Shown: in pieces, positions 43,117 through 52,009 of the stretch
How positions within the stretch are numbered: position 1 is the stretch's first letter
Layout: each line of letters begins with the position of its first letter
Assembly (NCBI GenBank): GCA_963731125.1
Contig: CAVSVP010000024.1
Coordinates: 199,851-263,850, forward strand
Source of the DNA: CAVSVP01 sp963731125
GTDB lineage: Bacteria > Pseudomonadota > Gammaproteobacteria > Competibacterales > Competibacteraceae
DNA length: 64,000 nucleotides
Direction of reading: 5' to 3'
Made by a program: the position numbers and the translations under genes
Notes under the pieces: generated by a model
What the model saw: the letters and a program-made list of their open reading frames with translations, nothing else
Database searches by the model: none
Told to the model about the DNA's origin: nothing

Positions 43117-43743
43117 TTAATTACCGTAAAGGGTCAAAAACTGATTCACCGCCTTGCGGATATGGGCGGTGAGATATTCACCGCTGGCGGTAAGTTTCAT
43201 ACCCATGAGAAGTTGCATTTGATAATGACCCCGAACCATATTAAGAAAAAGAACCGCAGCGTAATGCGGGTCATCTGCCGTTAACCGTTTGTGCTCCATC
43301 TGCTTTTCTAGAAATTTAGCGACCGCCTTGATAGCCGTTCCCGGTCCCGTCTCATAAAAGAGCTTGGCAATCGCGGGATAATCCACGCTCTCGCCGATCA
43401 CGACTCGGTGCATCGCTACGACTTCCTCGTCGAGAAGAAGATCCATAAAGCGCTGTCCGATAATAAAACATGTCTCCCTAAGATCTCGATTTTCGGGTAA
43501 GGCTGCTTCGGCAAAGCCGTAGGACTCTACCTTAGTTTGGATGACTTCGCGAAACAACTCTTCTTTGTTTTTGAAATGGCTGTAGACGGTTTGTTTAGAG
43601 ACACCGGCCTTTTCAGCCACGGCGTCCATTGAAGTTGCCTTCAAACCGCGGGCAAGGAACAAATCGCTGGCAGCATCCACAATCGCATCGTGTTTTTCCT
43701 CGCTTTTGGGGCGGCCTGTACGGGCAAAGTTACCTTTTTTCAT
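43117..43743 (-). CDS. TetR/AcrR-family repressor of the adjacent RND efflux operon
   Basis: Repressor expected to bind the two palindromes in the 94-base (43744-43837) divergent spacer and shut off the pump genes until a ligand binds. The HTH is standard: GRPKSEEKHDAIVDAASDLFLARGLKATSMDAVAEKAGVSKQTVYSHFKNKEELFREVI (about 10-65). The C-terminal ligand/dimer domain resembles TetR_C of AcrR/efflux regulators with the MHRVVIGESVDYPAIAKLFYETGP stretch. 208 residues. ATG 43743 lies directly before operator 1, so autoregulation is very likely. Confidence 0.9.
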   Translation of the reverse strand: MKKGNFARTGRPKSEEKHDAIVDAASDLFLARGLKATSMDAVAEKAGVSKQTVYSHFKNKEELFREVIQTKVESYGFAEAALPENRDLRETCFIIGQRFMDLLLDEEVVAMHRVVIGESVDYPAIAKLFYETGPGTAIKAVAKFLEKQMEHKRLTADDPHYAAVLFLNMVRGHYQMQLLMGMKLTASGEYLTAHIRKAVNQFLTLYGN

Positions 43744-43748
43744 AACGG

Positions 43749-43770
43749 AACTAGACAGATCAGTATAGTT
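43749..43770. promoter_or_regulatory. Palindromic operator 1 of the TetR/RND divergent promoter
   Basis: A 22-bp near-perfect palindrome: half-sites AACTAGAC and GTATAGTT around the self-complementary centre AGATCA/TGATCT-like core. It begins 5 bases upstream of the TetR start codon on the minus strand. Its half-site AACTA(G/T)AC recurs in operator 2. Confidence 0.6.
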
Positions 43771-43782
43771 AAAGTTATTATT

Positions 43783-43801
43783 AAACCATACGGTCTAGTT
43801 T
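43783..43801. promoter_or_regulatory. Palindromic operator 2 of the TetR/RND divergent promoter
   Basis: AAACCATACGGTCTAGTTT is a 19-bp near palindrome with half-sites AACCATAC and GTCTAGTT around a single G. The half-sites match those of operator 1, but the spacing differs. It lies about 50 bases before the fusion-protein start, near the expected -10 region. Confidence 0.6.
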
Positions 43802-43851
43802 ACAAAAAAATTAAATTTTTGTCCAGTGGGTAACGCGTGGAGACGATCACC

Positions 43852-45096
43852 ATGAAAGACTACTCGATGACTGGCGAGAGCCATGAGTTACCAGGGGCCG
43901 CAGTGAGCCAATGGCGGCACCGGTGGCTGACGCTAGGCGTTATTAGTCTGCTGCTAGGTCTTGGTGTCTTGGGGCTAACCGCTACACAATTGGGTAACGA
44001 CAACGGCAACAGAATACCCCAAGTTGCCGTTCTTCCGGTTTCCACCCAGCGTATCCAGCCCCAGCAGGGGTATGAAGTCAACCGCGTCTTTATCGGCAGA
44101 GTAGAGGCCGCCCGCCGTAGCGCCGTTGGCTTCGAGCTGGGCGGCATGCTGCACCAGGTATGGGTTGATGAGGGCGATGAGGTTAGCCAAGGTCAGCGCT
44201 TGGCTCGTCTTGATACCGCACGCCTTGAGTCGCGTCGGCAAGAGTCAATCGCTGCCCTAGAGGAGGCCCGTGCCAATCTGGCGTTTGCGCAGGCGACATT
44301 CAAGCGCTTCGAGGGAGTCGTCAGCGCCGGCGGGGTGTCCCGGCAGGGGTTGGACGAGGCTCGGGAAGCTTATCGCGCAGCCCAAGCCGGTGTAGAACTG
44401 GCGCGTTCGCGGGTGGCAACCATCAATGTGGATCTCGCTAAATCCGAGCTGCGAGTACCCTTCGATGGCGTGGTGATTCGCCGCTGGATGGATGAAGGCC
44501 AGGTAACGGCAGCCGGTGAACCGGTCTTCGAGCTAATGGAAGAGGCAAAGCTCGAGGTGCGGATTGGGATCGCGGGCCAGCTCGTGGATAGCCTTCAGGT
44601 GGGTCAGATCCAGACGGTACTCGTACGCAGACAACACATCCCGGCCCGGGTAAAGGCGGTATTACCGGTACGCGGCGCCGCTACCCGCACCGTGGACATC
44701 ATCCTGACCCTAGAAGATCGCCCGCCTACTATCCGTCCAGGAGACCTGGCAACGCTGACGCTCACGGCATCGGTTTCGGAGCCGGGATACTGGCTCCCCC
44801 TCGATGCTCTGGGTGAGGGACCCCGCGGTCTCTGGACCGTCTATAGGCTAAAACCTGTCGGTGGCAAACCATCTCTGCCGAAAGACGATTCTGGGGCGAC
44901 CTATGAGGTTGTTCCCCATCTTGTAGAGATCCTCCATGAGGAATCTGACCGGATATTCGCCCGGGGGGCCTTGCAGGCAAATAGCTTGGTGGTTGCCGAC
45001 GGGTTACATCGAATCGTGCCCGGCCAGCTTGTCCGCCTTGCTCAGCAATCCGATGTTCAGGTCGCTCAAGGAGATATTGGCTATGTCGTCCATTAA
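43852..45096 (+). CDS. RND efflux periplasmic adaptor (membrane fusion protein)
   Basis: Links an inner-membrane RND pump to an outer-membrane channel. ATG 43852 is preferred, with TGGAG about 10 bases before; GTG 43837 would add five residues. An N-terminal membrane anchor (about 28-45), then lipoyl/barrel halves (FELGGMLHQVWVDEGDEVSQGQRLARLD) flank an alpha-hairpin (about 125-180: SRRQESIAALEEARANLAFAQATF), followed by AKSELRVPFDGVVIRRWMDEGQVTAAGEPVF and the beta-barrel and membrane-proximal domains. No lipobox cysteine. It overlaps the start of the pump gene by 14 bases. No outer-membrane factor gene follows. Confidence 0.92.
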   Translation: MKDYSMTGESHELPGAAVSQWRHRWLTLGVISLLLGLGVLGLTATQLGNDNGNRIPQVAVLPVSTQRIQPQQGYEVNRVFIGRVEAARRSAVGFELGGMLHQVWVDEGDEVSQGQRLARLDTARLESRRQESIAALEEARANLAFAQATFKRFEGVVSAGGVSRQGLDEAREAYRAAQAGVELARSRVATINVDLAKSELRVPFDGVVIRRWMDEGQVTAAGEPVFELMEEAKLEVRIGIAGQLVDSLQVGQIQTVLVRRQHIPARVKAVLPVRGAATRTVDIILTLEDRPPTIRPGDLATLTLTASVSEPGYWLPLDALGEGPRGLWTVYRLKPVGGKPSLPKDDSGATYEVVPHLVEILHEESDRIFARGALQANSLVVADGLHRIVPGQLVRLAQQSDVQVAQGDIGYVVH

Positions 45097-48000
45097 CAGA
45101 TCTCAAGAATGGATAACGTTGTTTCTCCATAATCGCCATTTACTCGGGCTCACCATTTTTGTTCTGTTGGTGGCGGGCTTCGCGGCGTTGAGCAATCTTC
45201 CCCGTATTGAAGATCCGCGTCTCACCAACCGCAACCCTACCATTCTGACGCTTCTCCCCGGCGCTTCGGCTGCGCGCGTGGAGGCCTTGGTCACCAAGCA
45301 ACTGGAAGACAAACTCCGGGAGATTTCCGAGATTAAAACGATTGAGTCTACCTCCCGCCCCGGCATCTCACTGATCAATCTAGAGCTTGAGGAGCGTATC
45401 GGGCGTGGTGCCAACGAACAGGTATTCTCCAAAATTCGGGATAAACTAGGGGATGTTGAGCAGACACTACCTCCCGGCGCCACTAAGCCCGAGTTTGACG
45501 ATAAGCGCGGCGCCGTGGCTTATTCGTTGATTACGGCTATTCGCTGGCAGGCATCGGCTCAGGGGCGGCTGGGTATGCTCTCGCGGCTTGCCGAGGAACT
45601 GGCCGATCGCCTGCGCAACATTCCAGGGACTGAGCATGTTCGACTGTTCGGCGAACCGCAGGAGGAAATTACCGTCACCTTCGACCCGGCCGAGTTCGCC
45701 GCCTTGGGTTTGTCTACTTCAGCGGTGTCGTCTTTAATTGCCGCTGCGGATGCCAAAATGCCTGCCGGCGTGCTCCGTACGACCGAGCGGGATGTGCTGC
45801 TGGAGGTGGAAGGAGCGCTTGAATCTGTCCAACGCATCGCTAACATCCCCGTGGTTGCGAACGGGACCGGGGGAATAATCACCCTTGGTGATCTTGCGCA
45901 GGTCGCTAAGCACTGGCGGGACCCGCCCCAAGAGGTGGCGTTGGCGGATGGCGTGCGCGCAGTGTTGGTGGCCGCTCGAGTGGAAGATAATGTTCACGTG
46001 GACCGTTGGGCCGAGACGGCCCGTGGACTCATTAAGGCATTTGCGCAGCCGGTTGATGACGGCATCGCTGTGGAAGTGACCTTCGATCAAAGCCGTTATT
46101 CCCAGGCGCGGCTTGTTAGTCTCGGGAGCAATTTGGCGGCAGGTGCCGCCGTGGTGGTGTTGGTAGTGCTGGTGGGTATGGGTTGGCGCGCCGCGCTTAT
46201 CGTCGGCGCAGCGCTACCCTTGAGCGCCGCTTTTGCCCTCTTCGGTCTCACCTTTTTTGGTCAGCAGATCCATCAGATGACAGTTTTCGGCCTGATTATC
46301 GCTATCGGGCTGCTGATCGATAATGCGATTGTAGTGACCGACGAGGTGCGTAAGCAGCGTCACGCAGGATTATCAAAAACCCAGGCGTTAGCGGGCGCTG
46401 TACACCATCTGTTCACGCCCCTACTGGCCTCCACGCTCACTACGGTACTGGGATTTATGCCGGTCTTCTTGCTGAACGGCAACGTGGGTGAGTTTGTGGG
46501 CCCTATTGCCATTAGCGTCGTGTTGGCTTTGATCGGATCGTTTTTGATTTCGATGACAGTCATTGCAGCCCTCGCTGCACTTTTTATAAAACCTAGCAAC
46601 AATCACGGGATGACTCGGTGGTGGCGTGACGGCATCGCCAGCAGCGGCATGACTAAGGCATATCGGGGTTTCCTGTCGACTGCCCTTAACTGGCCTCGTT
46701 TGACTGTACTCAGTTCGCTAACGTTGCCGGTATTGGGTTTCTGTCTGGCCGCCACTTTGGGCAGCCAATTTTTTCCTCCGGCGGACCGGGATCAATTCGA
46801 GGTGGAGGTTTGGCTTGCCAATGGCACCTCGCTCAACCGCACGGCAGGAGTGGCGCGTGAGATCGAGGCGGCGATGCGTGCCCACGAGGGCATTGAACGC
46901 ATTGATTGGCTAGTGGGTGGGAGTTATCCCACCATTTATTACAACCTGGTGATGAACAAGGATAACGATGCTGCTTATGCCCATGGCATGATCCAAGGCC
47001 GTGATGTCGAAACGGTCAATGCGCTTATCCCACGATTACAGGCAGAACTGGATGCCCGCTTTCCGCAAGCTCAGGTGGTTGTGAGTCCCTTTGGTCAGGG
47101 GCCACCCGATGAAGCTCCCGTTGCCTTCCGCATTGTGGGACCCAGCCTTGCTAAGCTAAAGCGTTACGGTGATGAGCTGCGGCGTATTATGCATAGCGAA
47201 CCGGCGATTTTGCATACCCGGGCCACTATCTTAGGCGGTGAACCTAAGCTTTGGTTTACAGCGGACGAGTATGAGGTTCGTCTCGCCGGCCTCACTTTAC
47301 AAGAGATTGCGGGGCAATTTCAGGGCAAGCTAGAAGGATTTCTGGGTGGTTCAGTATTGGAAGATCTGGAACAACTCCCTGTACGCATTCGTTACAGCAA
47401 TGCCCGGCGTGCTTCTCTTGATCGCATTAGCTCTGTTGAGCTGATATCGAACGAAGCGGCGGCTCACAATGGTTGGATACCGGCCACGGCGCTCGGTGAA
47501 ATGACGCTGCGGCCGGAGACGGGCAGCATCACGCGGCGTAACGGTGAGCGTGTCAATCAGGTGCTAGGGTACGTGACCGACGATGCGCTACCGCTCGATG
47601 TGACCCGAGCGATTCTGGCGAAGCTGGCTGCACAGGGCTTTATGCTGGCGCCAGGCTACCGGCTTGAAATCGCGGGAGGCAGCGAGGAGCAAGGTCAGGC
47701 CATTGCGCAACTGATGACCTACGTGCCGGTGCTTGCGGTACTGATGATTGCCACGGTAGTGCTTTCCTTTCGCAGTGTCATGCTGGCGGGCGTTATTGGA
47801 TCTGTGGCGGTGCTGTCCGTTGGTTTGGGCATGCTGTCGCTGTGGTTAAGCGGTTTTCCGCTGGGCTTTAATCCTATTCTCGGCAGCGCCGGTCTGGTAG
47901 GGGTCGCTATTAACGGGACCATCATAGTGCTGGCGGCGATCCGTGCCAATCCTCAGGCCCGCGCCGGTGATAAAGAGGGAATTGTAAACGAGACTTTGGG

Positions 48001-48238
48001 GGCTACCAGACACATCTTATCCACTACGTTGACCACGGTAGGAGGATTTTTACCCTTACTGGTGTTTACAGGGGGAGAATTTTGGCCGCCATTGGCCGTA
48101 GTTATCGCCGGGGGCGTTGGTTTTAGCGTGCTGCTTTCACTGCTTTTTACGCCATCCGTTTATTACCTTCTCTATGGCAAACGCCGGGAAAGCCGTGCGC
48201 GCATTGTTCAGCATTGTACAGTTCCTTGTGGCTACTAA
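45083..48238 (+). CDS. RND family efflux permease (AcrB/MdtBC-like)
   Basis: Proton-driven trimeric exporter in the inner membrane. ATG 45083 (AAGGAG 8 bases upstream) is the true start; the open frame begins earlier inside the adaptor gene. Features over 1051 residues: TM1 (about 15-32), periplasmic porter domain, TM2-TM6 with GLLIDNAIVVTDEVRKQ (the conserved aspartate of the proton relay lies in this TM4 stretch), PFLA-like FTPLLASTLTT, hydrophilic loop, second porter half (GSYPTIYYNLVMNKDND), and TM8-12 with LSVGLGMLSLWL and GVAINGTIIVL. The group is nearer heavy-substrate/drug HAE pumps of proteobacteria than CusA, since the Met triad is not seen. Substrate unknown. Confidence 0.93.
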   Translation: MSSINRSQEWITLFLHNRHLLGLTIFVLLVAGFAALSNLPRIEDPRLTNRNPTILTLLPGASAARVEALVTKQLEDKLREISEIKTIESTSRPGISLINLELEERIGRGANEQVFSKIRDKLGDVEQTLPPGATKPEFDDKRGAVAYSLITAIRWQASAQGRLGMLSRLAEELADRLRNIPGTEHVRLFGEPQEEITVTFDPAEFAALGLSTSAVSSLIAAADAKMPAGVLRTTERDVLLEVEGALESVQRIANIPVVANGTGGIITLGDLAQVAKHWRDPPQEVALADGVRAVLVAARVEDNVHVDRWAETARGLIKAFAQPVDDGIAVEVTFDQSRYSQARLVSLGSNLAAGAAVVVLVVLVGMGWRAALIVGAALPLSAAFALFGLTFFGQQIHQMTVFGLIIAIGLLIDNAIVVTDEVRKQRHAGLSKTQALAGAVHHLFTPLLASTLTTVLGFMPVFLLNGNVGEFVGPIAISVVLALIGSFLISMTVIAALAALFIKPSNNHGMTRWWRDGIASSGMTKAYRGFLSTALNWPRLTVLSSLTLPVLGFCLAATLGSQFFPPADRDQFEVEVWLANGTSLNRTAGVAREIEAAMRAHEGIERIDWLVGGSYPTIYYNLVMNKDNDAAYAHGMIQGRDVETVNALIPRLQAELDARFPQAQVVVSPFGQGPPDEAPVAFRIVGPSLAKLKRYGDELRRIMHSEPAILHTRATILGGEPKLWFTADEYEVRLAGLTLQEIAGQFQGKLEGFLGGSVLEDLEQLPVRIRYSNARRASLDRISSVELISNEAAAHNGWIPATALGEMTLRPETGSITRRNGERVNQVLGYVTDDALPLDVTRAILAKLAAQGFMLAPGYRLEIAGGSEEQGQAIAQLMTYVPVLAVLMIATVVLSFRSVMLAGVIGSVAVLSVGLGMLSLWLSGFPLGFNPILGSAGLVGVAINGTIIVLAAIRANPQARAGDKEGIVNETLGATRHILSTTLTTVGGFLPLLVFTGGEFWPPLAVVIAGGVGFSVLLSLLFTPSVYYLLYGKRRESRARIVQHCTVPCGY

Positions 48239-48296
48239 AGGATCCAGTGTCGGTCCTGAGCTAGGACTAGAAAGTCATACATTACCCGGAAAGTCT

Positions 48297-48343
48297 AAAA
48301 AAAAAGACCACACATAGGTGTGGTCTTTATCTCAATTTTTTTT
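48297..48343. terminator. Bidirectional intrinsic terminator between RND pump and cold-shock gene
   Basis: Stem AAAGACCACAC (48303-48313), loop ATAG, stem GTGTGGTCTTT (48318-48328). On the plus strand it is followed by a T-run at 48336-48343, on the minus strand directly by a T-run (A-run 48297-48305 on the plus strand). It separates two convergent genes and can serve both. Confidence 0.85.
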
Positions 48344-48377
48344 ACGCAGTGCTTGACGCTTACGCGGTCAGGAACAC

Positions 48378-48581
48378 TTAATCAATCTGAACGTTCTCAG
48401 CAGATGGACCCTTAGGACCCTGCTTGATATCGAATCTCACCTGCTGACCTTCGGTCAGGCTCTTAAAGCCGCTGCCCGCGATGGCGGAGTGATGTACAAA
48501 GACGTCTTTGCTGCCGTCCTGAGGGGAAATAAAGCCGAAGCCCTTGGCGTCGTCAAACCACTTGACTGTACCTGTAGTCAC
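48378..48581 (-). CDS. Cold-shock domain protein, Csp family
   Basis: Small single-stranded nucleic-acid-binding RNA chaperone. GTG 48581 begins VTTGTVKWFDDAKGFGFI, with AGAGGT 7 bases upstream; the longer frame to 48722 is leader. The 67-residue OB-fold contains RNP1 (KGFGFI) and RNP2 (VFVHHSAI), then FDIKQGPKGPSAENV. The length is that of E. coli CspA/CspE. The start is about 140 bases from the next upstream stop, leaving room for the long structured leader typical of csp mRNAs. Confidence 0.95.
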   Translation of the reverse strand: MTTGTVKWFDDAKGFGFISPQDGSKDVFVHHSAIAGSGFKSLTEGQQVRFDIKQGPKGPSAENVQID

Positions 48582-48961
48582 AGAAATTACCTCTGTTGGT
48601 TGAATTGCGATGATTTGCAGTTCTTTCCTAAAAGTGAAGATGCGGGAGTAACTTCTGAAACAACAGAAAGGGAACTTCCGAACTAACCACGAAGAATGTA
48701 CTGCAGTCCGCACAGTATACACGAACTGCCTCCAATAGCTACCGGTATTTTCGTTTCGACCTCAAAGATCAAGCAGGCCTCGGGTGGGCAAACGCCAGCT
48801 CCGCGCCGGGTGTAGGTAGCGATCCGAATCGCTGCATGGGAATATTGCCGCAATGGACGCTGTATTGTCATGTCATTCTCGTAGAAGACAATACGAGCAT
48901 TTCCGCATCGTGTCCTTACTTTATAGCTTCATCGGCACTAGATATTTTCTACTGTTGCATC
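48582..48961. other. Intergenic region upstream of the cold-shock gene
   Basis: About 380 bases with no gene I can support on either strand. It should contain the csp promoter and leader (minus strand). No clear terminator for the DUF389 gene (which starts further right and runs leftward into this region) was found. Confidence 0.5.
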
Positions 48962-49603
48962 TCAATCTTGTTGCTCGGGTCGGATAACGACCAAAGTAAG
49001 AATACCAGAGACAATAATAAGGCCTACATTAATGCCAAGGAGTGTTAGGCCATCGAGGGCTTTAAGTGGGGTATTGGAAAGAAGGGCGATACTGGCTGCC
49101 GCCACAGCGGGAACCAGGGCCAAAGCGGCTACCACACCTACCAAAGTATCGGTCTTCTCTTTAATGAGGGCAACAGTGCCTGCAATCCCCGCCGCCAACG
49201 CCGCTGCGACGCTGAACCATCCCGGATTAAGACGCTCTTCCAAGAGCGGTTTATCGATGAGATTGGTTTCAGGTGGGATAACCTGGGTTACGTTGAGCAG
49301 CCAAGTAGTCACCAGAGCGAACAGCATAGCGAGGAGGAGTCCTGAAAAAGCAGTGACAAAACCCCACATGGCCAAACGTGGCCGCAGGCCGGTCAAGGAA
49401 AAGGAAATCAACTTCAACGGTGGTAGTGTTGGAGCAATCACCATAGAGCCGACTAAAATGGGTATAGAGTTAGTCAGCAGAGCGACTGCGGCGAGAACCC
49501 CCGACGTGGCCATGAACAGGAGATAAGAAGGCGATAGTTTAGCTTGTTCAGCGACTCTGTTCAGGGTGTTCTCGCTGATTACCGGTTGCCGATTAGAAGT
49601 CAC
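48962..49603 (-). CDS. DUF389 integral membrane protein
   Basis: Function unknown. 213 residues with about six hydrophobic segments: SPSYLLFMATSGVLAAVALL, IPILVGSMVIAPTLPPL (the diagnostic GSMVIAPxxxP motif of DUF389, in the wider family written GAMLIAPLMGPI), a helix at about 80-105, then AALAAGIAGTVALIKE, LVGVVAALALVPAVAAASIALL and ILTLVVIRPE. The order and the internal repeat of VG(S/V)...AP...P match DUF389. Many members are about 300-500 residues with an N-terminal cytosolic domain; this one is the membrane core only. ATG 49603. Confidence 0.8.
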   Translation of the reverse strand: MTSNRQPVISENTLNRVAEQAKLSPSYLLFMATSGVLAAVALLTNSIPILVGSMVIAPTLPPLKLISFSLTGLRPRLAMWGFVTAFSGLLLAMLFALVTTWLLNVTQVIPPETNLIDKPLLEERLNPGWFSVAAALAAGIAGTVALIKEKTDTLVGVVAALALVPAVAAASIALLSNTPLKALDGLTLLGINVGLIIVSGILTLVVIRPEQQD

Positions 49604-49850
49604 AGTCGCTCCCAGAGTTTACTACAAACGTTCCGGTCATGGTTAGGGTATGTCCAAGTGCTTTGCTACGGGGGTATGGTTTTCTGTAAGTACGATTGCA
49701 GTGGTTACCATTGCTATGGAAAAAGCTTCTGTCCGCATTGCCAGCTGTAAGCGTGTAACAGCTTACCTCATCTGTTATTGGGTAAAGTTTCCATCGGATT
49801 GCACAAGCATTGCAAATTCATATTTAAAAAGGCCGTATACTGTAAATTAC
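49604..49850. other. Intergenic region without recognisable gene
   Basis: A plus-strand frame here encodes a short cysteine-rich string (CKYDCSGYHCYGKSFCPHC, about 49686-49744) that recalls a zinc ribbon of a transposase or replication protein, but it has no start signal and nothing else around it. I see no gene that can be supported. Confidence 0.4.
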
Positions 49851-50092
49851 CTTGACAATGTCACATTAGGAAAATCTAATTTTTATTCAAAGTCAGTACA
49901 TTACAGAAATATTTTTGGCTATCAACTGTGGCCGGGACATTTTCCAAGCGACCTGGTAGAAGCGAGCAAGCTCGCTTCCACCAGCGGATGTGGCATCTAG
50001 CACATCCTGCTTTAAGTTCGTAGCCAGCAGTGGTTATCTTGATTCATTGATAAATAAATATCATAAGAAACTGCTAATATGATATTGTCAAA
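49851..50092. mobile_element. MITE-like element with IS701-type ends
   Basis: A 242-bp non-coding segment whose left end CTTGACAATGTCACATTAG (49851-49869) is identical to the end of the IS701-type element at 32890. Its right end, read inward from 50092, matches at 16 of 19 positions. Flanks are TTAC (left) and TTAA (right), close to the TTAA duplication of the full element. The interior has a 13-bp hairpin (about 49958-49982) and no transposase. It is most likely an older non-autonomous derivative. Confidence 0.75.
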
Positions 50093-50139
50093 TTAAAGTA
50101 AGTTAAAAAAACCTTTGTCACAGAACCTGCGAATAAGCC

Positions 50140-50892
50140 ATGAAGCTCATTATCCTCGGCAGCGGCACAACGGTGCCATCCCTATCGAGAAACGCCGCCG
50201 GCTATTATATACAAATCGCCAGCCAGGAATGTCTCATTGACTGTGGCAGCGGTGTTTTAGTGCAACTGGAGCGGGTGGGGAAAAGCTATCAGACTCTCGA
50301 TAAGGTTTTTATCACCCATACCCACCCCGATCATATCGGCGATCTTATCCGCTTAATTCAGGCATTGAAGTTCACACCCGGGTTTCAGCGAAAAAAGACA
50401 CTGACACTATTTGGCCCGAAGGGTTTTCCGGCGTTTTTTGCAAATCACGTTGTCCCGTTAGTAGGCAAACCCGGGCAGTTTTCCATTGAAGTGAATGAGG
50501 TCGATGAGGCGCTTGAATTTACCGGTTTCCGGGTATTAACTAGTCCGACAGTGCACTCGGAAGCACTCAATAGCGTGGCCTACCGGTTCGAAGAAAAAGG
50601 CAAATCAACCGTGCTGTCCGGGGACTGTGATTACGATGACGGCATTATACGCTTAGCCCATGCAGCCGACCTAATGGTGATCGACTGCTCCTTTCCAGAT
50701 GCTCTGAAAGTAAAAGGTCATCTTGCCGCGAGCGAGTGTGGTCAGGTGGCTCGCAAGGCTAATGTCAAGCAACTCATTCTCTCCCACCTTTATCCGGTTC
50801 CGCCCGCTGAGGATAAGCGGCTTGCAGAGTGCCGGGCGGTGTTCAGCGGCCCTGTGCGCCTTGCGGAAGATTGCCTGGTAATCGAGATATAA
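50140..50892 (+). CDS. Metallo-beta-lactamase-fold hydrolase, RNase Z-like
   Basis: Metal-dependent phosphodiesterase-type hydrolase. Opening MKLIILGSGTTVPSLSRNAAGYYI is the RNase Z/ElaC-like start; metal ligands are THTHPDHIGDL (HxHxDH), the third His in SPTVHSEALNSVAYRF, Asp in VLSGDCDYDDGII and the final His in LILSHLYPV. The exosite arm of true tRNase Z enzymes is lacking, so it is more likely a small phosphodiesterase. 250 residues. It ends one base before the start of the nucleotidyltransferase gene (TAA directly followed by ATG), showing translational coupling. Confidence 0.9.
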   Translation: MKLIILGSGTTVPSLSRNAAGYYIQIASQECLIDCGSGVLVQLERVGKSYQTLDKVFITHTHPDHIGDLIRLIQALKFTPGFQRKKTLTLFGPKGFPAFFANHVVPLVGKPGQFSIEVNEVDEALEFTGFRVLTSPTVHSEALNSVAYRFEEKGKSTVLSGDCDYDDGIIRLAHAADLMVIDCSFPDALKVKGHLAASECGQVARKANVKQLILSHLYPVPPAEDKRLAECRAVFSGPVRLAEDCLVIEI

Positions 50893-51666
50893 ATGCACAT
50901 GAAACCTACGGTCCTCGTTATTCCGGCGGGTGGATTAGGTACTCGCATGCGGTCCGTAAATCGGCATTTGCCCAAGGAAATGTTACCTCTTGGCTCAAAA
51001 CCGGCCATCCAGTATACGGCGGAAGAAGGCCTGGATGCCGGCGTAGAGCAGATTATCGTGATTCTCAATCCGGATAAAGAAGGCATTCGTGAGCATTTCA
51101 CCTGCTGCGGTTATCCCATTGCTTTTCTTTACCAGGAGACGCCAAGAGGCGAGATGGATGCGGTCGCGTTGGCCGAAAAAATCGTAGGAGATCGGACGCT
51201 GGCCATTTATTATCCCGATAATTTTTATTTTCCCGCGCCGGGAGCGCTGAGACGGCTGAATCGGGTCTTTAACGAGCATGCTATGGATGTGGTTGCGTTA
51301 AATCCGGTGACCGAAAAAAACGCGGCGGTGTTGAGTAACGCAGGGCGAGTGGATCTCTGTCGGGTGGCCACCGGCTTGTACCGCATTCAGCGTTTTTACC
51401 CAAAGGGTGCCGGGCATTTTAAGCTTCGTTTCCGGAAAGAGCTGCGCACTTGTGGCATAATGGTTTGCGGCCCCCATATTTTCGATGCGATTCGGCGAGC
51501 CGAACAATCGCTTTTCCAGAACGAATTGACCGACGTGCCGGTTCGAAGTTTAATGTTGCAGGAACGGGGTTGGCTGGGCTTGCGCCTTCCCGGTATGGTC
51601 TACGATATCGGTAATCCCGAAGGTTATCACCGTTGCGTAAAGCATATTTTCACCGACGCAAGATAA
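50893..51666 (+). CDS. Sugar-phosphate nucleotidyltransferase (GalU/RmlA-like)
   Basis: Makes an NDP-sugar from NTP and sugar 1-phosphate. The nucleotide signature is intact: VIPAGGLGTRMRSVNRHLPKEMLPLGSKPAIQY, followed by GVEQIIVILNPDKEGIREHF and AIYYPDNFYF in place of the usual DD metal site (here PDN). The C-terminal part keeps the GLRLPGMVYDIGNPEGYHRC segment that contains the sugar-binding and second metal Asp (YDIGNPEGY), close to GalU. 257 residues, shorter than E. coli GalU (about 300). It is coupled to the MBL-fold gene and precedes an ATP-grasp gene. Confidence 0.88.
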   Translation: MHMKPTVLVIPAGGLGTRMRSVNRHLPKEMLPLGSKPAIQYTAEEGLDAGVEQIIVILNPDKEGIREHFTCCGYPIAFLYQETPRGEMDAVALAEKIVGDRTLAIYYPDNFYFPAPGALRRLNRVFNEHAMDVVALNPVTEKNAAVLSNAGRVDLCRVATGLYRIQRFYPKGAGHFKLRFRKELRTCGIMVCGPHIFDAIRRAEQSLFQNELTDVPVRSLMLQERGWLGLRLPGMVYDIGNPEGYHRCVKHIFTDAR

Positions 51667-51670
51667 AGCA

Positions 51671-52009
51671 GTGAAAACCCGTAGTGTAGGAACGTTGTTT
51701 ACTGCCGACGGCGAGGGTTTCAATAGGGGATCTTCAATGGGATCTCATGTCCCTTATCATGGGTTACCCGAGTCTCGAAGCCGGGGAGCTGATGGTGTCA
51801 AGCGAATCGTGAGGGAACCCGCGGCGTGGCAGGATCGGTTTGCTGAATTCACGGGCCACAAGCCATTCGGCACAACTGCGCTTATGCTGGTGTTCGAGGG
51901 TGACTATGATTACGCTGAGGTCGTTACCGACCTGAGTCCAACAAGGAGCGCATTCTACTTTAGATCGAGTGGAGATAACTACTATGATAAAGCTCCGTCT
52001 TTTTCGTGA
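51671..52009 (+). CDS. Hypothetical protein between nucleotidyltransferase and ATP-grasp genes
   Basis: GTG 51671 to 52009, 112 residues, overlapping the start of the ATP-grasp gene by 26 bases. The C-terminal part (FTGHKPFGTTALMLVFEGDYDYAEVV is its best-ordered stretch) suggests a small alpha/beta protein; no family is known to me. Ribosome site weak (AGATAAAG). It may be a remnant rather than a working gene. Confidence 0.35.
   Translation: MKTRSVGTLFTADGEGFNRGSSMGSHVPYHGLPESRSRGADGVKRIVREPAAWQDRFAEFTGHKPFGTTALMLVFEGDYDYAEVVTDLSPTRSAFYFRSSGDNYYDKAPSFS

Noticed and set aside
49544..49750. Cysteine-rich frame CKYDCSGYHCYGKSFCPHC suggesting a zinc-ribbon transposase
   Set aside because: Short, without start signal or neighbouring homologous sequence; treated as chance or too decayed to support.
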